64,000 bases of DNA from Hoplostethus atlanticus (lineage: Eukaryota; Chordata; Actinopteri; Trachichthyiformes; Trachichthyidae), in NCBI GenBank assembly GCA_034670405.1, contig JAXDDX010000044.1, positions 3,250,001 to 3,314,000 on the forward strand, given 5' to 3'. This document shows positions 38,501 to 64,000 of this stretch, piece by piece (within the stretch, counting starts at the first letter, position 1; the number at the start of each line of letters is the position of its first letter). A program made the position numbers and the translations under genes. The notes beneath the pieces were generated by a model. The model was not told the DNA's origin. It made no database searches and was given only the letters and a program-made list of their open reading frames with translations.

Positions 38501-39328
38501 CAGAGAGAACTGTCGTAGGGCATAGAAGTAGCTTATTTCCAAGCTGAGGCTCAGTGGTATTTCTTTAACCCGCTGTAGTCCACTACCATAAAAGACCAAA
38601 AGGGGGCTGTCTGTGGATTTCCTGGTGGATCCTCACCTCCTGAGGGCGCTTCGTCTGGCCAGCGGTACGTTTTGTGGGGGTTAGCAGCATCATTCTTGTT
38701 GTCGTCTAGCTTTTGGAATTTTTTGGCTCGGAGGGCACTCCGAAAGTTCCTCTTCCAGACTGAGGAGTCTCCCTGAGCCTTGCCATTACCACTGACCTCT
38801 GCCCAGGCCTATAGGTAAAACAAAAAAAAACAGATAAACACAGGCTGACAAATCATGAATAGAAGTGGAAAGGATCTTAATGTTGATTGATGGCAGAATT
38901 ACAGTTTGTAAAAGAACCTGTATGACCAGTCTACTGAATTAGGCACAGTGTGAGGTTAAGGACATGAGCAGCCTACTGATTGGACTTCCTTTTTTCGCTG
39001 TGTAGAACTTCTTGAATGCAACGGCTAAACTATGTCAAATCCATGTATGATGATTTAGCAATTTCAATTACTTTGCCACTAGGAGCATTAAATATTTTAA
39101 TGTTGTAAGAGAAAATTACACGTGATTGCCATGGACCCCAATGTTAACGATGAGTCACTTTACCTTAAAGATGAGCACGTCGACACTAGAGGAATCCTGT
39201 CTCAAACCATGTTTCCATGGGATGGAGAACTCGGTTTTCTCTGGATTTGTCCAGGTAACTCCAGGGTACTTCCCACTGTCGATTTGGGCCCTCAGCCAAG
39301 GGATGAGGAGTGGTTTTGAATGAGACAT
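35535..39328 (-). CDS. irf3: Interferon regulatory factor 3
   Basis: Ten coding exons join in phase to 471 residues: 39164-39328, 38637-38808, 37829-37902, 37638-37710, 37409-37477, 37048-37296, 36716-36806, 36302-36591, 36093-36211 and 35535-35648. The DNA-binding domain, residues about 5-112, shows all five IRF tryptophans (W11, W26, W38, W57, W73; motifs KYPGVTWTNPEKTEF and SSVWKRNFRSAL). The IRF-association domain runs from about residue 270 (FRVSVYYRGEKVSEQ) to the end. The tail VGGGASSLQSVELQIS keeps the serine pair and the LxIS motif (LQIS, residues 460-463) that in human IRF3 bind and are phosphorylated by TBK1. IRF3 then dimerises and drives type I interferon genes. IRF7 is less likely because of the GGASSL tail and the location beside prr12. 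The linker holds a Gln run and repeated GGVVLPEQ motifs. The start ATG follows a 5'UTR exon ending at 39938. Confidence 0.95.
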
Positions 39329-39937
39329 TTCTACAGGGTCAAAAAGATCAGAATCAATAGAATTTGATAAACATAAAGTAGATTCAGCTTGACGTAGAGA
39401 TGTAACAAAATACCCATATTTTCACTTTTAGGCACGTATTGCTCTCATCATACCTCCAATTGACATTGTGCACCGATCATTTCTCATTGCAGTGCATTGG
39501 ACTTTTCAATGAACACTCACGTGACATACATCAGAGACCAGCAAGTGAATGTTGTGTTCACACTGAATATTTACTATTCATTTTACAGTGATCAATTCCA
39601 ACATGAACTAGGGATGAAATCTAATGTGTCTTTTGGTTCAAATGCTACATTTGTCAGAGGACCTCAGAGGACCACGAGATGTAGTAAAATATGTAGTAAA
39701 ATATTCATGTGACCCTATCATGAACGATAGAGATGTGCTAGAAAAAGAAATAATAGCACAGGGTCGAGCTAAAATTATTTGGATATAGTCATATATAGGA
39801 AAAAAGTTGATCTGCTTTACAAAGATTGCTCAAAACTATACATTACTGCATGGTACAGGTCTGCCAGGAACTATGAATGAAACTATGAAATCGTGTCTCC
39901 GTTTTAATTTGTGACCACAAGAGATATTGTCACTTAC

Positions 39938-40050
39938 CTGAAGTTGTTTACGAGTTGAAGTGCAGTTGTTTTCAATGTTCAAAGTATGAAATCTGATGAA
40001 AGACTACGGTTGCTGAGTCCGCTGTAGAAAAACTACCGACTGTCATCAAA
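39938..40050 (-). other. irf3 non-coding first exon
   Basis: On the minus strand a strong donor (CTTCAG/gtaagtga, boundary at 39938) lies upstream of the ATG exon at 39164-39328 and has no usable ATG frame of its own. I take it as the irf3 5'UTR exon. Its upstream end is a guess. Confidence 0.5.
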
Positions 40051-40135
40051 CCTGAGCTGGGTAATTCCTTAAATACCAAACATCAAAGCTGCTTATTGAA
40101 CGCAGCAGCGTCTTCTTGGGAAATCCAAGCTTTTC

Positions 40136-40148
40136 AGTTTCGTTTTCC
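40136..40148 (+). promoter_or_regulatory. Interferon-stimulated response element upstream of irf3
   Basis: The plus strand reads AGTTTCGTTTTCC, an exact match to the ISRE consensus AGTTTCNNTTTCC. It lies about 100-200 bp upstream of the inferred irf3 first exon, the right place for interferon/ISGF3 or IRF control of irf3. It also lies just beyond the prr12 polyadenylation signal. Confidence 0.65.
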
Positions 40149-40267
40149 AGGTCTTACGTCACTTGCTACTGTCCTCCGCGAGAAGTCCACTAGGGGGTGT
40201 TGCGCATGTGTACACACACACACACACAGACACAGACACAGACACAGACCATTTGTTCTTTGCAGAT

Positions 40268-40273
40268 TTTATT
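40268..40273 (-). other. prr12 polyadenylation signal
   Basis: AATAAA on the minus strand (TTTATT on plus), about 1.2 kb beyond the prr12 stop. This makes 40268-41471 a plausible prr12 3'UTR, ending just before the irf3 promoter on the same strand. Confidence 0.5.
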
Positions 40274-41471
40274 TGTTTCTCAAATACAGGAGAGTTAATG
40301 TACAGAAGGACAAAGAATTTCGTCAAGAACTGTACAATATTTACAGAAACTTTTTTTTTCCTTTTTTATGGAAAATTAGATTGTTTCCAAAATAAGTCAT
40401 AGTATGCACAAACATCAAAATGATAAAAATGAAATGACCATTTCCTCTTTAAATATTACTTATTTATACTCCCTCCCCTATGGGAAATGGGTAGTTATTT
40501 ACTTCTTTTTCTTTGCAACTGCATGATGTTGATGATTGAACTGAAGCACAACAATGTCAGGTCTCAAATATACTTTCCCATTCTCTTCTTGTAACACCCA
40601 TACTGTATTTGATACTATATTTCTGTCTCAACTTTTGCTCTTTTGTATAGCGGGGAAGACAGCTTGGATATGTGGGTTACGATTGTATATTTAACCTGTG
40701 GAAAACAAAAAGGTATTTAAAATGTCAGGGCAGCAACCCAGCGCTTGTGAGAGTTTAAGTTAAAAACCTCCTCATATAAATAATAAAAATGTGTTTATAT
40801 ATTATCACATAGCTAGCGGGTGCTGCCCCTAACGTAGCACAGAATGAGCGAGAGCATTAATTAACACATTTCATGTTGTAGTCTTTCCGTGGACGAGTCC
40901 GTGTTCACGCTGCTCATGGCACACTCTACACGCAGTTTAAAAAGCATTCTCACCCTCTTCCACTCTTTTCAAAAGCCAACAGCTGATGTTAGTCTTTTCA
41001 AAAAATAATTTATGTAAAAACTAAGCGGTAATAGTTTCTTTTTGAACTATTCTTCTTGACACACAGTTACACGATGTCAGTGGCTCCTCCGTGACTTGGC
41101 GCAGTTGCTCCTCTTTTGACCTTCCACTGTCAGTGTCTCTTCCGTTCACAACTGGTCAATTCCCTCTTGACCAGCCGTGAGTGACCCTTGATCCAACGGG
41201 GGTCCCCCTTCTCACAAAGTAAGACGTTTCTTTACCATAGTCATTGAGCTAAAACAACATCGAAAAAAGAGGTCAGTGTCTAAGGTCACATGAGCAGACC
41301 CCTTGTGTTCCTTTGAGGGCCTTTGCGAATTCTTCCTCAGATCAAAAAACAAAACAAAAAAACTTGAAGAGGGTTGGGGGCTGTACAGCGGGGTCCATCT
41401 CTTCCTGCTTTCTATTTTTTTGAGTCCTCTCGCTTTCTTTCTTTTTCACTCCTTCCCTCTCTGGGGGTGAC

Positions 41472-55486
<14,015 letters not shown>

Positions 55487-58400
55487 TTATGTGATGTGTA
55501 TATAATGAGGACGAAAGCAGCGAGGAGTCGCAACAGATTAAGAAAAAAATCCCGTCTTCCCCGTTCTCGGTTTTAGGCTATTTTCCCCGGTTTCATACGC
55601 AAGTCCTCAGGAGTGGAAAACAGCATATTGAAAGAGAAATGGAGGGGAGGAGGAGAAAGCTGGATGAAAAAAAAGAGGGGGGTCTAGGGGTTATAATCCA
55701 ACCACCTCCAAAAAATATAAATCTTTATCCTTTTCCTACACTTTCCCCATCTATCATTTCCACGAATGCAGATTTACTCCAAAACAATGCACGGTCATGA
55801 TGAAGATGCCACGGATTTGGCCGCTGATGGGTGAATTGCTGATAAACATTTGATTTGAATGCGTCCTTTTCACCGTCTCTCCTCCCCTTTCTTTAGGCTA
55901 GTTTTGCTACACTGCTAGCACTAGAAAGATTGCGATCGGTAGGCCACGTTGGTAGCAATCATTCCCCATAGATGAGTAAAGAAATCCCCAAAAATCATGA
56001 TTTTTTTTTACATGCAAATCGTTCCCACCCCCCTCCAGAATTGTGGGCTAGCAGATGCTAGCAGTCCGTAACGACGCATCAAAATAAAACAGGGCTGCTA
56101 TTATTTTCCTAAATGCTCGCTCCCCATATTTCTGCTCTCTTCGGCCATTCAGTAAAAGCAACGACGCGTTTGCCAAGATCTGGGAAAAAATACGGTCACA
56201 GTAGAAAAACCGAACGAGGAAGTGTAAAGAAAGCAGGCCGCGGTTTTATATTTTTAGTCATTTTCCTTTGAAGACGCCATTTTTGAAGGCGGCTGGTTGC
56301 TGTCCGTCCTCCCTCTCTCACAACGCTGAGACTCTCTCACTGTCTGCGATGACCTCCATTCACCGGCCCTCACTGCCACCTAGCTCTGTATGCTTTAGTT
56401 CAGGAACGTATTAGGCTATTACTATGCTATTACTCATTTAGACTACATTTTACAAGAACACATATTCAACTGTTTCGCTTCGACCGAGCAATGCGATTGG
56501 TAGAGACGCAGTCCACTGAGTGCCAAAGGCTATTATTCCAAATAACCAGATTTATATACTACATTGTAGGTAGGCCTATTGTGGGTGAACCAAGATGGGG
56601 GTCTAATTTATACCTCACCTCCAATTTATATAGCCTATTTGAGAAATAGTTGCATTCCTTATATCATCAGATTTTTCAATAAACAAAATTATACTTGCAA
56701 GTTATATTATTATTATTATAGAGTGCAAGTTTGGGGCTTTAGTATTTTGGTTAGTGGAATTAACCATTTTCCAAAGCAGCAGCTACTTGAAACACCAAGC
56801 CTTGCATTATTTGGACAATACCAATTTTATTATTTGGACAACCTGTCTGCCAGACCCCACATGCATGTGGAGTGGACGCCAGCAGATGGCACACTCATTT
56901 TCATGGTCATACAAAGGAAGAATGGCTGAGAATTTTTTTTTTTTTTTTTACTGTTGGTTACATTTTTGGTGTTTTGGCGTTTGGCCTGGCTAGGGGTTTT
57001 CATAAATCCATTGGTTTGAAGACCACAATCTGTGACCGTATGTCTCCAATTTACACACAGTACTCTTAAGCTGAGGTATTTACAGCTTTAGAAACATTGT
57101 CTTGTTAAAATAGGTGTATAGGCGTCTGGACTAGTACCTGTTACCGAATATAAATGGGATTCTTATTGATTATCGAATAATAATACACATAGGGTAGTAT
57201 ATGTACAGAAATTGCCTTTCAGCATTGTGTAGGTTATGTGGGCGGCTGTTGCCCTCTAGTGGCAAAAGTAGTGAATGACTAGAATATGAATGTGATGATG
57301 ACTACAATATTATTATTATTACATAACATTTTCATGCTTATGTATTCAAAATATTTGCATTACTTTTAATATTCATGTTGAGCTACCTACCTGTGATAAA
57401 AAGTCACAAGGCTTGGTGGATTCTCTGTTACAGTGTAACTGACATGTAGGCTACCGTCCTACCAAAGAAGATGGTATACACCTCTGGGTCACTCAGTCAC
57501 TTTTCACTTGTCACTATGAGTGAGCAGTAATTCTAGAGACTGAAGTGATGCAGTGGCATATCATTTTATTTGCTGATTTACACAAGCCCAAAATGTACAT
57601 ATTCATTGAAAAATCCCAACATCCTTAGATTATGATGCAAAATAATGGGACACTCTCTTTAAGAAAAAACAATGTTTCTGCCCGGTGAAACACTGTCTGC
57701 CTCTTCATCCCATCCCATTTTGGTGGATGTTGGTGTATTGTATGTGTCCTCCTTCCCTGTGCACTGCCCAGGTCATGATCAATTATTTGAACTCATCCAG
57801 AACTGGGACTGGCTTGTGGTTCATACCGTCATACTGTTGCCATTGATCCTCAGCCCCAAGGCAAGACTATGGGAAGGGAGAAGTGAAAGCTGGTTTGTTG
57901 TAGTTTACCAGATTTCTGTCATTAAGCATATACGGTGAGGAACCTTTTGTCCCTGCTAAAACGCTACATGTTTCTCACATAGACTAGCAGGCATTCTTGG
58001 CAGAGATCTGGGACACAAGCTGCTTTGTCTGCCGATGTGAGAGCCAAGTGTCATGGCTGCAGAGAAAACAGCAAACAAACCTCGACTTGTCCATTAGCAA
58101 AAACAATGGCGTTTTGTCACCTCAAGCAATAAATCTATTTCTCTAATGTATGTTGTATTTATGCACGCGACCACACTGTCAGGTCAGGATGAGTTTGGAT
58201 GTCAGAAATCCGAAACCAGTGTGTGCTCCAAATCATCACTGACCCCAGAGCTGCTGCCCACATCCACTTTTTAAAAACGTTCTTTAAAAAAAGCCATGAG
58301 ATTCTGGTTTCGTTGTTCAGGGTAACGTCAACGTTTTATCCATTAACCAAGCGCTACAACTCTAAGCTCAACTAAACACAGTAAAACAAAAACAAGAACC

Positions 58401-58797
58401 CCAATCTCTATTGAGAAAAAGCTCCTCTGGCAGCTCCCCTGTAGTGAGTATTGTAGAAGCATTATCACGTCTTTGTGATGCATATGTGGTGGCTCAAAAG
58501 GTCAGCCCTCTGCATATTCATCAGACAGTAAAAAGAAGGACAGGAAAGAAAGAATTTGATGAATACCTAAATTGCATAGTTTGATGCTTGTGGATGGGAC
58601 AGAATATCAGAGAGAAAGGGAAATAGAGTGTCATTAGCCATTACTTAAACTGCAAAAAAGGGAAAGTGAAAGGAAACAACAGATCAAACTTGAGTTCCCT
58701 CCACAATCCTCTTGTGTATGTTTTGGTAAATACTCTCTTTCTTGTCTCTCTCTATCCAGCTTACATATAGCATGCTCTCACTGTCATACCTCCTCCT

Positions 58798-58828
<31 letters not shown>

Positions 58829-58955
58829 CCCCGGCCACCCTCCCTACCTCCCTCTCTCCCTCTCTTTCCTTCCATCTCAATAGTCAAGCGTTCTCCCACT
58901 TGACTCTCTTTGCTCTTGCAGCAGTAGACTTCCACAAACGCCATAGTCTGTCAAA
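55487..58955. other. Region upstream of prr12, up to the CX9C gene
   Basis: 55487-56400 must hold the prr12 5'UTR and promoter; it contains scattered CpG-rich patches (for example near 56160-56340) and ATG-poor sequence. 56400-58700 shows no supportable gene. A TC-rich microsatellite lies at about 58801-58829. An acceptor-like tract ending TTGCTCTTGCAG at about 58922 suggests that the CX9C gene has an upstream non-coding exon here. Confidence 0.5.
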
Positions 58956-60321
58956 ATGCCAGACTCTGAGGGAGCCGTGCCAGCGCCTTGTCAGGTCATC
59001 AAAGAGGATCTGGATAAATGGTGAGTTCAGACAGGAACAATGTAGAATTATAGATGTTGAAAATGGATTTGTATCCTAATGCGTAAGTCCTAAATTAAGT
59101 TTAATTTGCCTGTACTGAATGTCTTTGTATAACTGTAAACTGTATAAATAAACTGTGTTTAGGTTTTAACTAAATACCAGATCACTTCCCATCTACTATA
59201 CATGACTGAAAGGGTTCAGTCACAACTTGTTGAGTCTATATGAGCAGGGTTCCTACACCTTTTCATTAATCAGATTCCACTTTTCCGATTCCACTTTTCC
59301 AAGACGATTCCATAATATATAGCACAATTTCCATGACTGATATTTGTTTGAGTCTATGTTGCCAATGTCATATTTTTATATAGAATAACTGATCTGAGGT
59401 TTCTGAGGTCTCAGGTTTTATTTCTGGCTATAACTATCACTTAGGATTGATACTATCATTATTTCTGATTTGGGTTTTTATTCCTCAAAGATACGTGGAT
59501 CAACAAGCAGCCAAGCTCGACATTAAACATTTCACTGGTTGGAAAAAAAGATTACACATGGAACCTTGCACATGTTCAATTTTCGTTCAACTTTTCCATT
59601 TTTTTTTTAAATTCCATGACTTTTCCAGGTTTTCCATGACCATAGGAACCCTGTATGAGGAAACCATTAGCTCTAATGAGAGTTAGTGGAGATAGCACCA
59701 ACTGGAATGGCATTTACAGATGGCCCTTATAGTAACATACAGTGTGGCTTAAATAGACCTGAGGTTTAAAATAAGATCTGACATGTACGACCTGCTGCAG
59801 AGGCTTGGCACGGTCCAGGTCGGTGGTTCATATTACGTGCACTCTTGCAGAATTTTTGGTGTTTGTGCACGTGCGGCAGTAACTACTGTTAGTAAGATGC
59901 TACACATTAGTATGTGATTGGGTAGTCCCAATGCTGCTCATACATTGCCTAATGCACATGTAGTTGTGATGGTTTAAGTTGAAATACATTATATCTGTGC
60001 CATACTGTAATAATCCCTTTGATGCATGTGTAGATTCAATTTAGAGACATCATTCCACATGTCATCCACACAAATTCAAGTTACACAACTATTAATTTGT
60101 TTTTCATGTCTCTACAGTCATATTATATGGCTCTATAAGCTGCACTGAAAGCCTCTTATCTGCCCTGAGAATAAAGGATCTGCATGTGTAGAGATGTGGT
60201 TAGTGTGTGTATTCTAAAAGTGGCCTTGTGTTTCAGCGTCAGAGAGAAAGGAGTGGAGGGCTGTAAGGATCTGATAGATGCCTTCCAGGCTTGTGTAAAG
60301 ACCCTGTCTGAGGGATCGTGA
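58956..60321 (+). CDS. Small COX17-like twin-CX9C (CHCH) protein
   Basis: Two coding exons, 58956-59020 and 60237-60321, join in phase to 49 residues. Cysteines at 12, 22, 31 and 41 make two CX9C motifs (C-QVIKEDLDK-C and C-KDLIDAFQA-C) separated by eight residues, VREKGVEG. The spacing and the EKG turn match COX17, whose corresponding loop is IIEKGEEH. Twin-CX9C proteins are imported into the mitochondrial intermembrane space and oxidised by MIA40/CHCHD4 into a helical hairpin. Unlike COX17, the residues before the first motif are VPAP, without the Cys-Cys pair that binds Cu(I), so a copper-chaperone role is doubtful. I cannot name the gene. The split of the second cysteine codon across the intron supports real splicing. 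An upstream non-coding exon is likely. Confidence 0.75.
59245..59653. mobile_element. Short non-autonomous DNA transposon (hAT-like MITE) with target duplication
   Basis: The element begins CAGGGTTCCTAC and ends ATAGGAACCCTG, giving an 11-bp perfect terminal inverted repeat. TATGAG is present immediately outside both ends (59239-59244 and 59654-59659), a target-site duplication of at least 6 bp. The inside has repeated TTCCAC/TTTTCC motifs and no coding capacity. CAGGG termini resemble hAT elements, which usually give 8-bp duplications, so the family is an inference. It lies in the intron of the CX9C gene. Confidence 0.8.
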
Positions 60322-63300
60322 TTCATGAGGAAATGGATCTCAACTCGACTGTGTGTTCACTTTATTGATTTACACAAAATAGTATCATTCATATCTGTTG
60401 ATTCTTTCAGAATGCCACTTCTTTAAAGTGAAATCTATCCTAAAGCAGAATTCATGTTTTTCGTGTGATCTTACACACATCAAGCAATATTTGCAAACTA
60501 GAACAGATGGATGTCATTGATGATGTCATCAAGAGACAAAACTGAAGCTGCCCCTGGCTTTGTGGACAGACTGTTTGAGCTTTTGCAACTAACTTTATGT
60601 CACTCATCCAAAAGAAGTGTCCATATCGCTGTCACATAGTACTGTGGTGTCCAAAAGAGGGTCTCACATTCACTCCCATCTATAGATCAGCTCAGGATTT
60701 GTTTCTTCATGACTTCATTGAGATAGCTTTGTTGTTTTGTTTCTAGCACTGAGAGAGACATGTTCATGTTCACCAGACTGGACTCTCCAAAACCATCAGA
60801 TTTCTGTTTTAGGGTGGATATCCCTTTAATCCAAATGGTTTTACTGTACGTGTACAGGTTCATTGTAGTGACATATTTTACATAAGCTATTACAATCTCA
60901 TAACTTTTTCCATCTTTGGTTTTCCCATCACAGCTTCACTTCCTAAAGGTCCTCCACCTTCCCAGCATTCCCTTCCTTGCACATTGCACTGGACTGAACC
61001 ATCTGAAAAACTGGAGAGGGGTTCTTTGAAGCTGAAATGTTAATTGTTTTCTTCATCAGTGTTATAAAGTCATTATGTACTTTAACAGACACCCAATTAT
61101 GAATGTACTGTAAATTTTCTACACACAGAAAAAATACATATTTTACAATAAAGGCAACAAGGTTTGTACAGTTACTGTATTCCCTCCATCCCTTGTCCTG
61201 CAACAGACTAGGTCAACATGGTCAGACAATTGATTATACATTGGTCATATGGTTCTTTACCTTAGAAAAATGTCAAATAAACCTTCTTCCAACTCATTTT
61301 GCAGTGTAAGGGGAATGCACTTGACTGTATGAGCTGGTAACATATGTTTGATAATCACTTCTAATTATTATAAGTAATTGTTATGATTGTTTATTGATAG
61401 GGAAAATGGTATCAGAAATGTTATTTACTCTCTTAGTTCCTATACTGTCTTTTATTAAATTATAATGTTAATGCTGTGACTTTTTGGAACTCTCCATGGT
61501 GCTGACTGGATAAGTGGCAACCGTCTGTACAGAGTTGTTACTCTTTGAACCCAATTAAAAAGAACCTGCTAATCTCTGCTTAACCCTCGCATTAGCACCT
61601 GCACTGAGGCGCCTAATGTCACTTTTCCAGTCTGAGCTCTGGTAATGGGAGTATCTTCCTTGCTTATGCTGGAGGTAGTGGGAAGGATAGGAAGAAAGGA
61701 CCTGGAAACAGTTGGTCCCTTGAATACGTAGGAGCCAAAGGGATGTCCTTGTAGTTTTCCTGAGTAACCTCCTCTGTATTTCTGGATGATAGAGCAGGCC
61801 CTGGTGCTGTCAAGTAGAGCTCAAGCTTAAGGAGAGGCTCAAAGGATCACAGACAGGCTTCCAAAAATCTCTGCTTGAATGTAAGATGGACAAAATTCAC
61901 GCAGAGAAAGGTTGTTACTTGTCAGACTGTCAATTCCCCAAAAATAGACATACAGTATATATGAGGGAAAGTTATAGCAAATCACATTCCTTCTGGCCTC
62001 AAAACCTTACAGTTGCTGCCTGGGAAGTTTGGTTCTCATTTTTCTTCCCTCTGTCCTGACATTTCTTTAGTATTTGTTCCTGCGGTAACCAGTCCTCCCT
62101 GCTGTCTTCCATGCTACCGATCAGCTTCATTAGGACTTGAGACAGTTTTTTTGACGACTCAGCGGTCTCCTCAGGTCTGGAGAAAACCCCTTCCCACTAG
62201 CCCTGTATTAGGCCTGTTTGTTGCTGAGGGACTTTGAGGAAGCTCTTGTTCTGTTTTGTATTTTGAACTCAAGAGACCTCAAGAGAGCCTGCCCCCATGT
62301 CAACAAGGCAGAAAATAATATTATGAGTATCTTTTCCACATATTTCTGCTTCATGGTTGCATTGTGGTTGCACGCAAATCAAACAGTTAGTCTCTGCTGA
62401 TGCTTGGCTTTGGGGAATTATCCACCCACACACAACATTTCACAATGAGATTTTAGAGATTTTTTTTTTTCAAGCGACTTTGCAAGCGACAGATTCAAAT
62501 GGCCTACTTACCCCTTTTATAAAACTGTGTCATCCCCTGTGTGATTTATTTGAATCAGAATATGATGATAACAGCACTAAACACTAGTGTTTTTCGCAAG
62601 CAGATCAGTTTCTCTGGAGCTCACACTAGTGCGAAATGCTTACTTTCCCACCATTTATACACAATCTCCTTCCTAATAGGGCAAAGGCTATTCTCCTATA
62701 GCTGCAATACAGTAAGTCCCCTTCAGGACACCTGGGAAAAGTTATCTCCTGTCATCAAATGCCTTCTTTCGCATGCCAGTGATTCTGATGATAAAACAGC
62801 CAAGTCTCCTCCGCCTCTGATGATGGTTACAAATTCTTGTGCTTGACTCTTTCATAATATCGAGGGAGGTGTCCGCAGCGGCAGGTGAATGCAGAGATAA
62901 GCGTATTTGAGGAAGATGGGAGGGCGGGGGTAGAGAGGATGGAGAGGGAGTGGGACCCGGATGCTGATGCGAATGAGACGAAGGAAGGAAGAGGAGAGAG
63001 AAAAATATCGATTTACGGCAAGAAAGCAAAGGGACTATAATAGAGGGCCTCTCACCCAGCGTGGGGTATAAACAGGGGGAAATAGGGCACTCGAGATTAG
63101 TGCGGGTATATGTGCAGATATCCTTTTTTTTCCACCTGTGTATCAGCCGGTGAGGGAGGACACGCCAAAGGAGAGAGAGAAGATGCTGTGATCCGCTACT
63201 TGCAGGGATGTAGGGAGAGGGAGGGGGAGGGTGCTACGCTAAAGATGGTTGTTTTGCAGGGAGTACGTCTTTCCTGTCCAAAAATAGCGAGAATGTGGCT

Positions 63301-64000
63301 GTCCGACGAAACATATCATTCAGTAATGCCGAGAAACTTTAAGAGGTGTCGATTTTGACAGACGGGCGAGACGCGGATAGACGTTAAGCTAGGCTAACCC
63401 CGCTGTGTTGGAGCAGTAGAGAGGCTAAATAGCATGCTGGTCCACCTGTGAAATAGGCCTGGCACAGTGGATATAATTGAGAAAAAAATTCAACAATAAT
63501 GCCCAGGTCACGTATTTAACGTTTCGTGAACAGACGAAGCCAGCAAATGGTATAAATATTGACTGCAGACGTGAAAATCCGCTTGTTTCTAGACTATGCT
63601 CGTTGATTTTCCTGTTTGGCTAACTGTAATATAGGTGTGAGTACTGCAAAATAAGCTTGTACAGAAGTAAATCTCAGTAGTTCGTCAGCCTTGTCATGTT
63701 TATCTCTAGTGGTATGTATTTACTGCATCACACAGCCTAGTATTTGTGTCTTCTCACTTCCTCAGCTTTTGCCTACCTCTATAACTGTAAACTATTTAGT
63801 TCAATATTGTACATGTTTGCTGTACTTCAAAGCAGAATTACCAGAAAACCCCACTACTGCAAAAGGAAAAAGCAATTGTGTCAGGTTTAGATGAAGAATG
63901 TTTTATTATCAGACAAAAGTTAAAGGTCAGGACCAGTTTTTTACATGTTCTCCCAGTAATCTCGAAGCAGCAGTGTTGCATCCAACTTATTTGTATCTCT
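60322..64000. other. 3'UTR of the CX9C gene followed by intergenic sequence
   Basis: AATAAA-type signals at about 60171 (within the intron), 61149 and 61275 leave the CX9C 3' end uncertain. From about 61400 to 64000 there is no ORF chain with family resemblance. A purine-rich, more GC-rich stretch at 62860-63360 with several possible donors could be a promoter and first exon of a gene to the right, but nothing in the window proves it. Confidence 0.4.

Noticed and set aside
62860-63360. First exon or promoter of a further gene
   Set aside because: Only base composition and weak donors support it; no conserved coding sequence is visible in the window.

Overview
The window is nuclear DNA from a vertebrate, almost certainly a teleost fish. 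It carries multi-exon genes with GT-AG introns, microsatellites, tRNA-derived SINE fragments, a decayed Tc1/mariner element and short foldback or hAT-like elements. I rebuilt eight protein-coding genes by hand from splice sites and reading phase. Five were identified outright: histone H3.3, trpm4, adm5, irf3 and prr12. A sixth is certainly in the Ric-8 family, though which paralogue is unclear. Two could not be named: a RUN-PDZ-PTB scaffold protein and a very small twin-CX9C protein resembling COX17.

Layout, left to right. (1) 1-2330: an H3.3 gene on the plus strand with a CCAAT/CRE promoter. (2) 2508-7486, minus strand: a 15-exon gene for a protein of about 445 residues with RUN, PDZ and PTB/PID domains. 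(3) About 7900-8440: a dead Tc1 transposase. (4) 9830-23077, minus: trpm4, a Ca2+-activated cation channel in 28 coding exons, with one apparent 1-base frameshift. (5) 23891-24833, minus: adm5, a secreted peptide-hormone precursor. (6) 24834-28695: intergenic, with a perfect 37-bp inverted repeat. (7) 28696-34229, plus: a Ric-8 family gene in 13 coding exons, with two apparent 1-base insertions in exon 12. (8) 35535-39328, minus: irf3, with an ISRE just upstream. (9) 41472-55486, minus: prr12, 15 coding exons including one of 4.76 kb. (10) 58956-60321, plus: the two-exon CX9C gene. (11) 60322-64000: no gene that I can support.

TRPM4, ADM5, IRF3 and PRR12 all map to human 19q13.33, so the middle of the window looks like a conserved vertebrate block. 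The genes are functionally unrelated (chromatin, ion channel, hormone, G-protein chaperone, innate immunity, nuclear regulator, mitochondrial import family), so the arrangement is synteny and not an operon. The three single-base frame problems lie in genes that otherwise splice in perfect phase. Assembly indels are the simplest explanation, but this cannot be settled from one sequence.

The strongest candidate for something undescribed is the RUN-PDZ-PTB gene. Next are the COX17-like protein without the copper-binding Cys pair and the 37-bp perfect hairpin.
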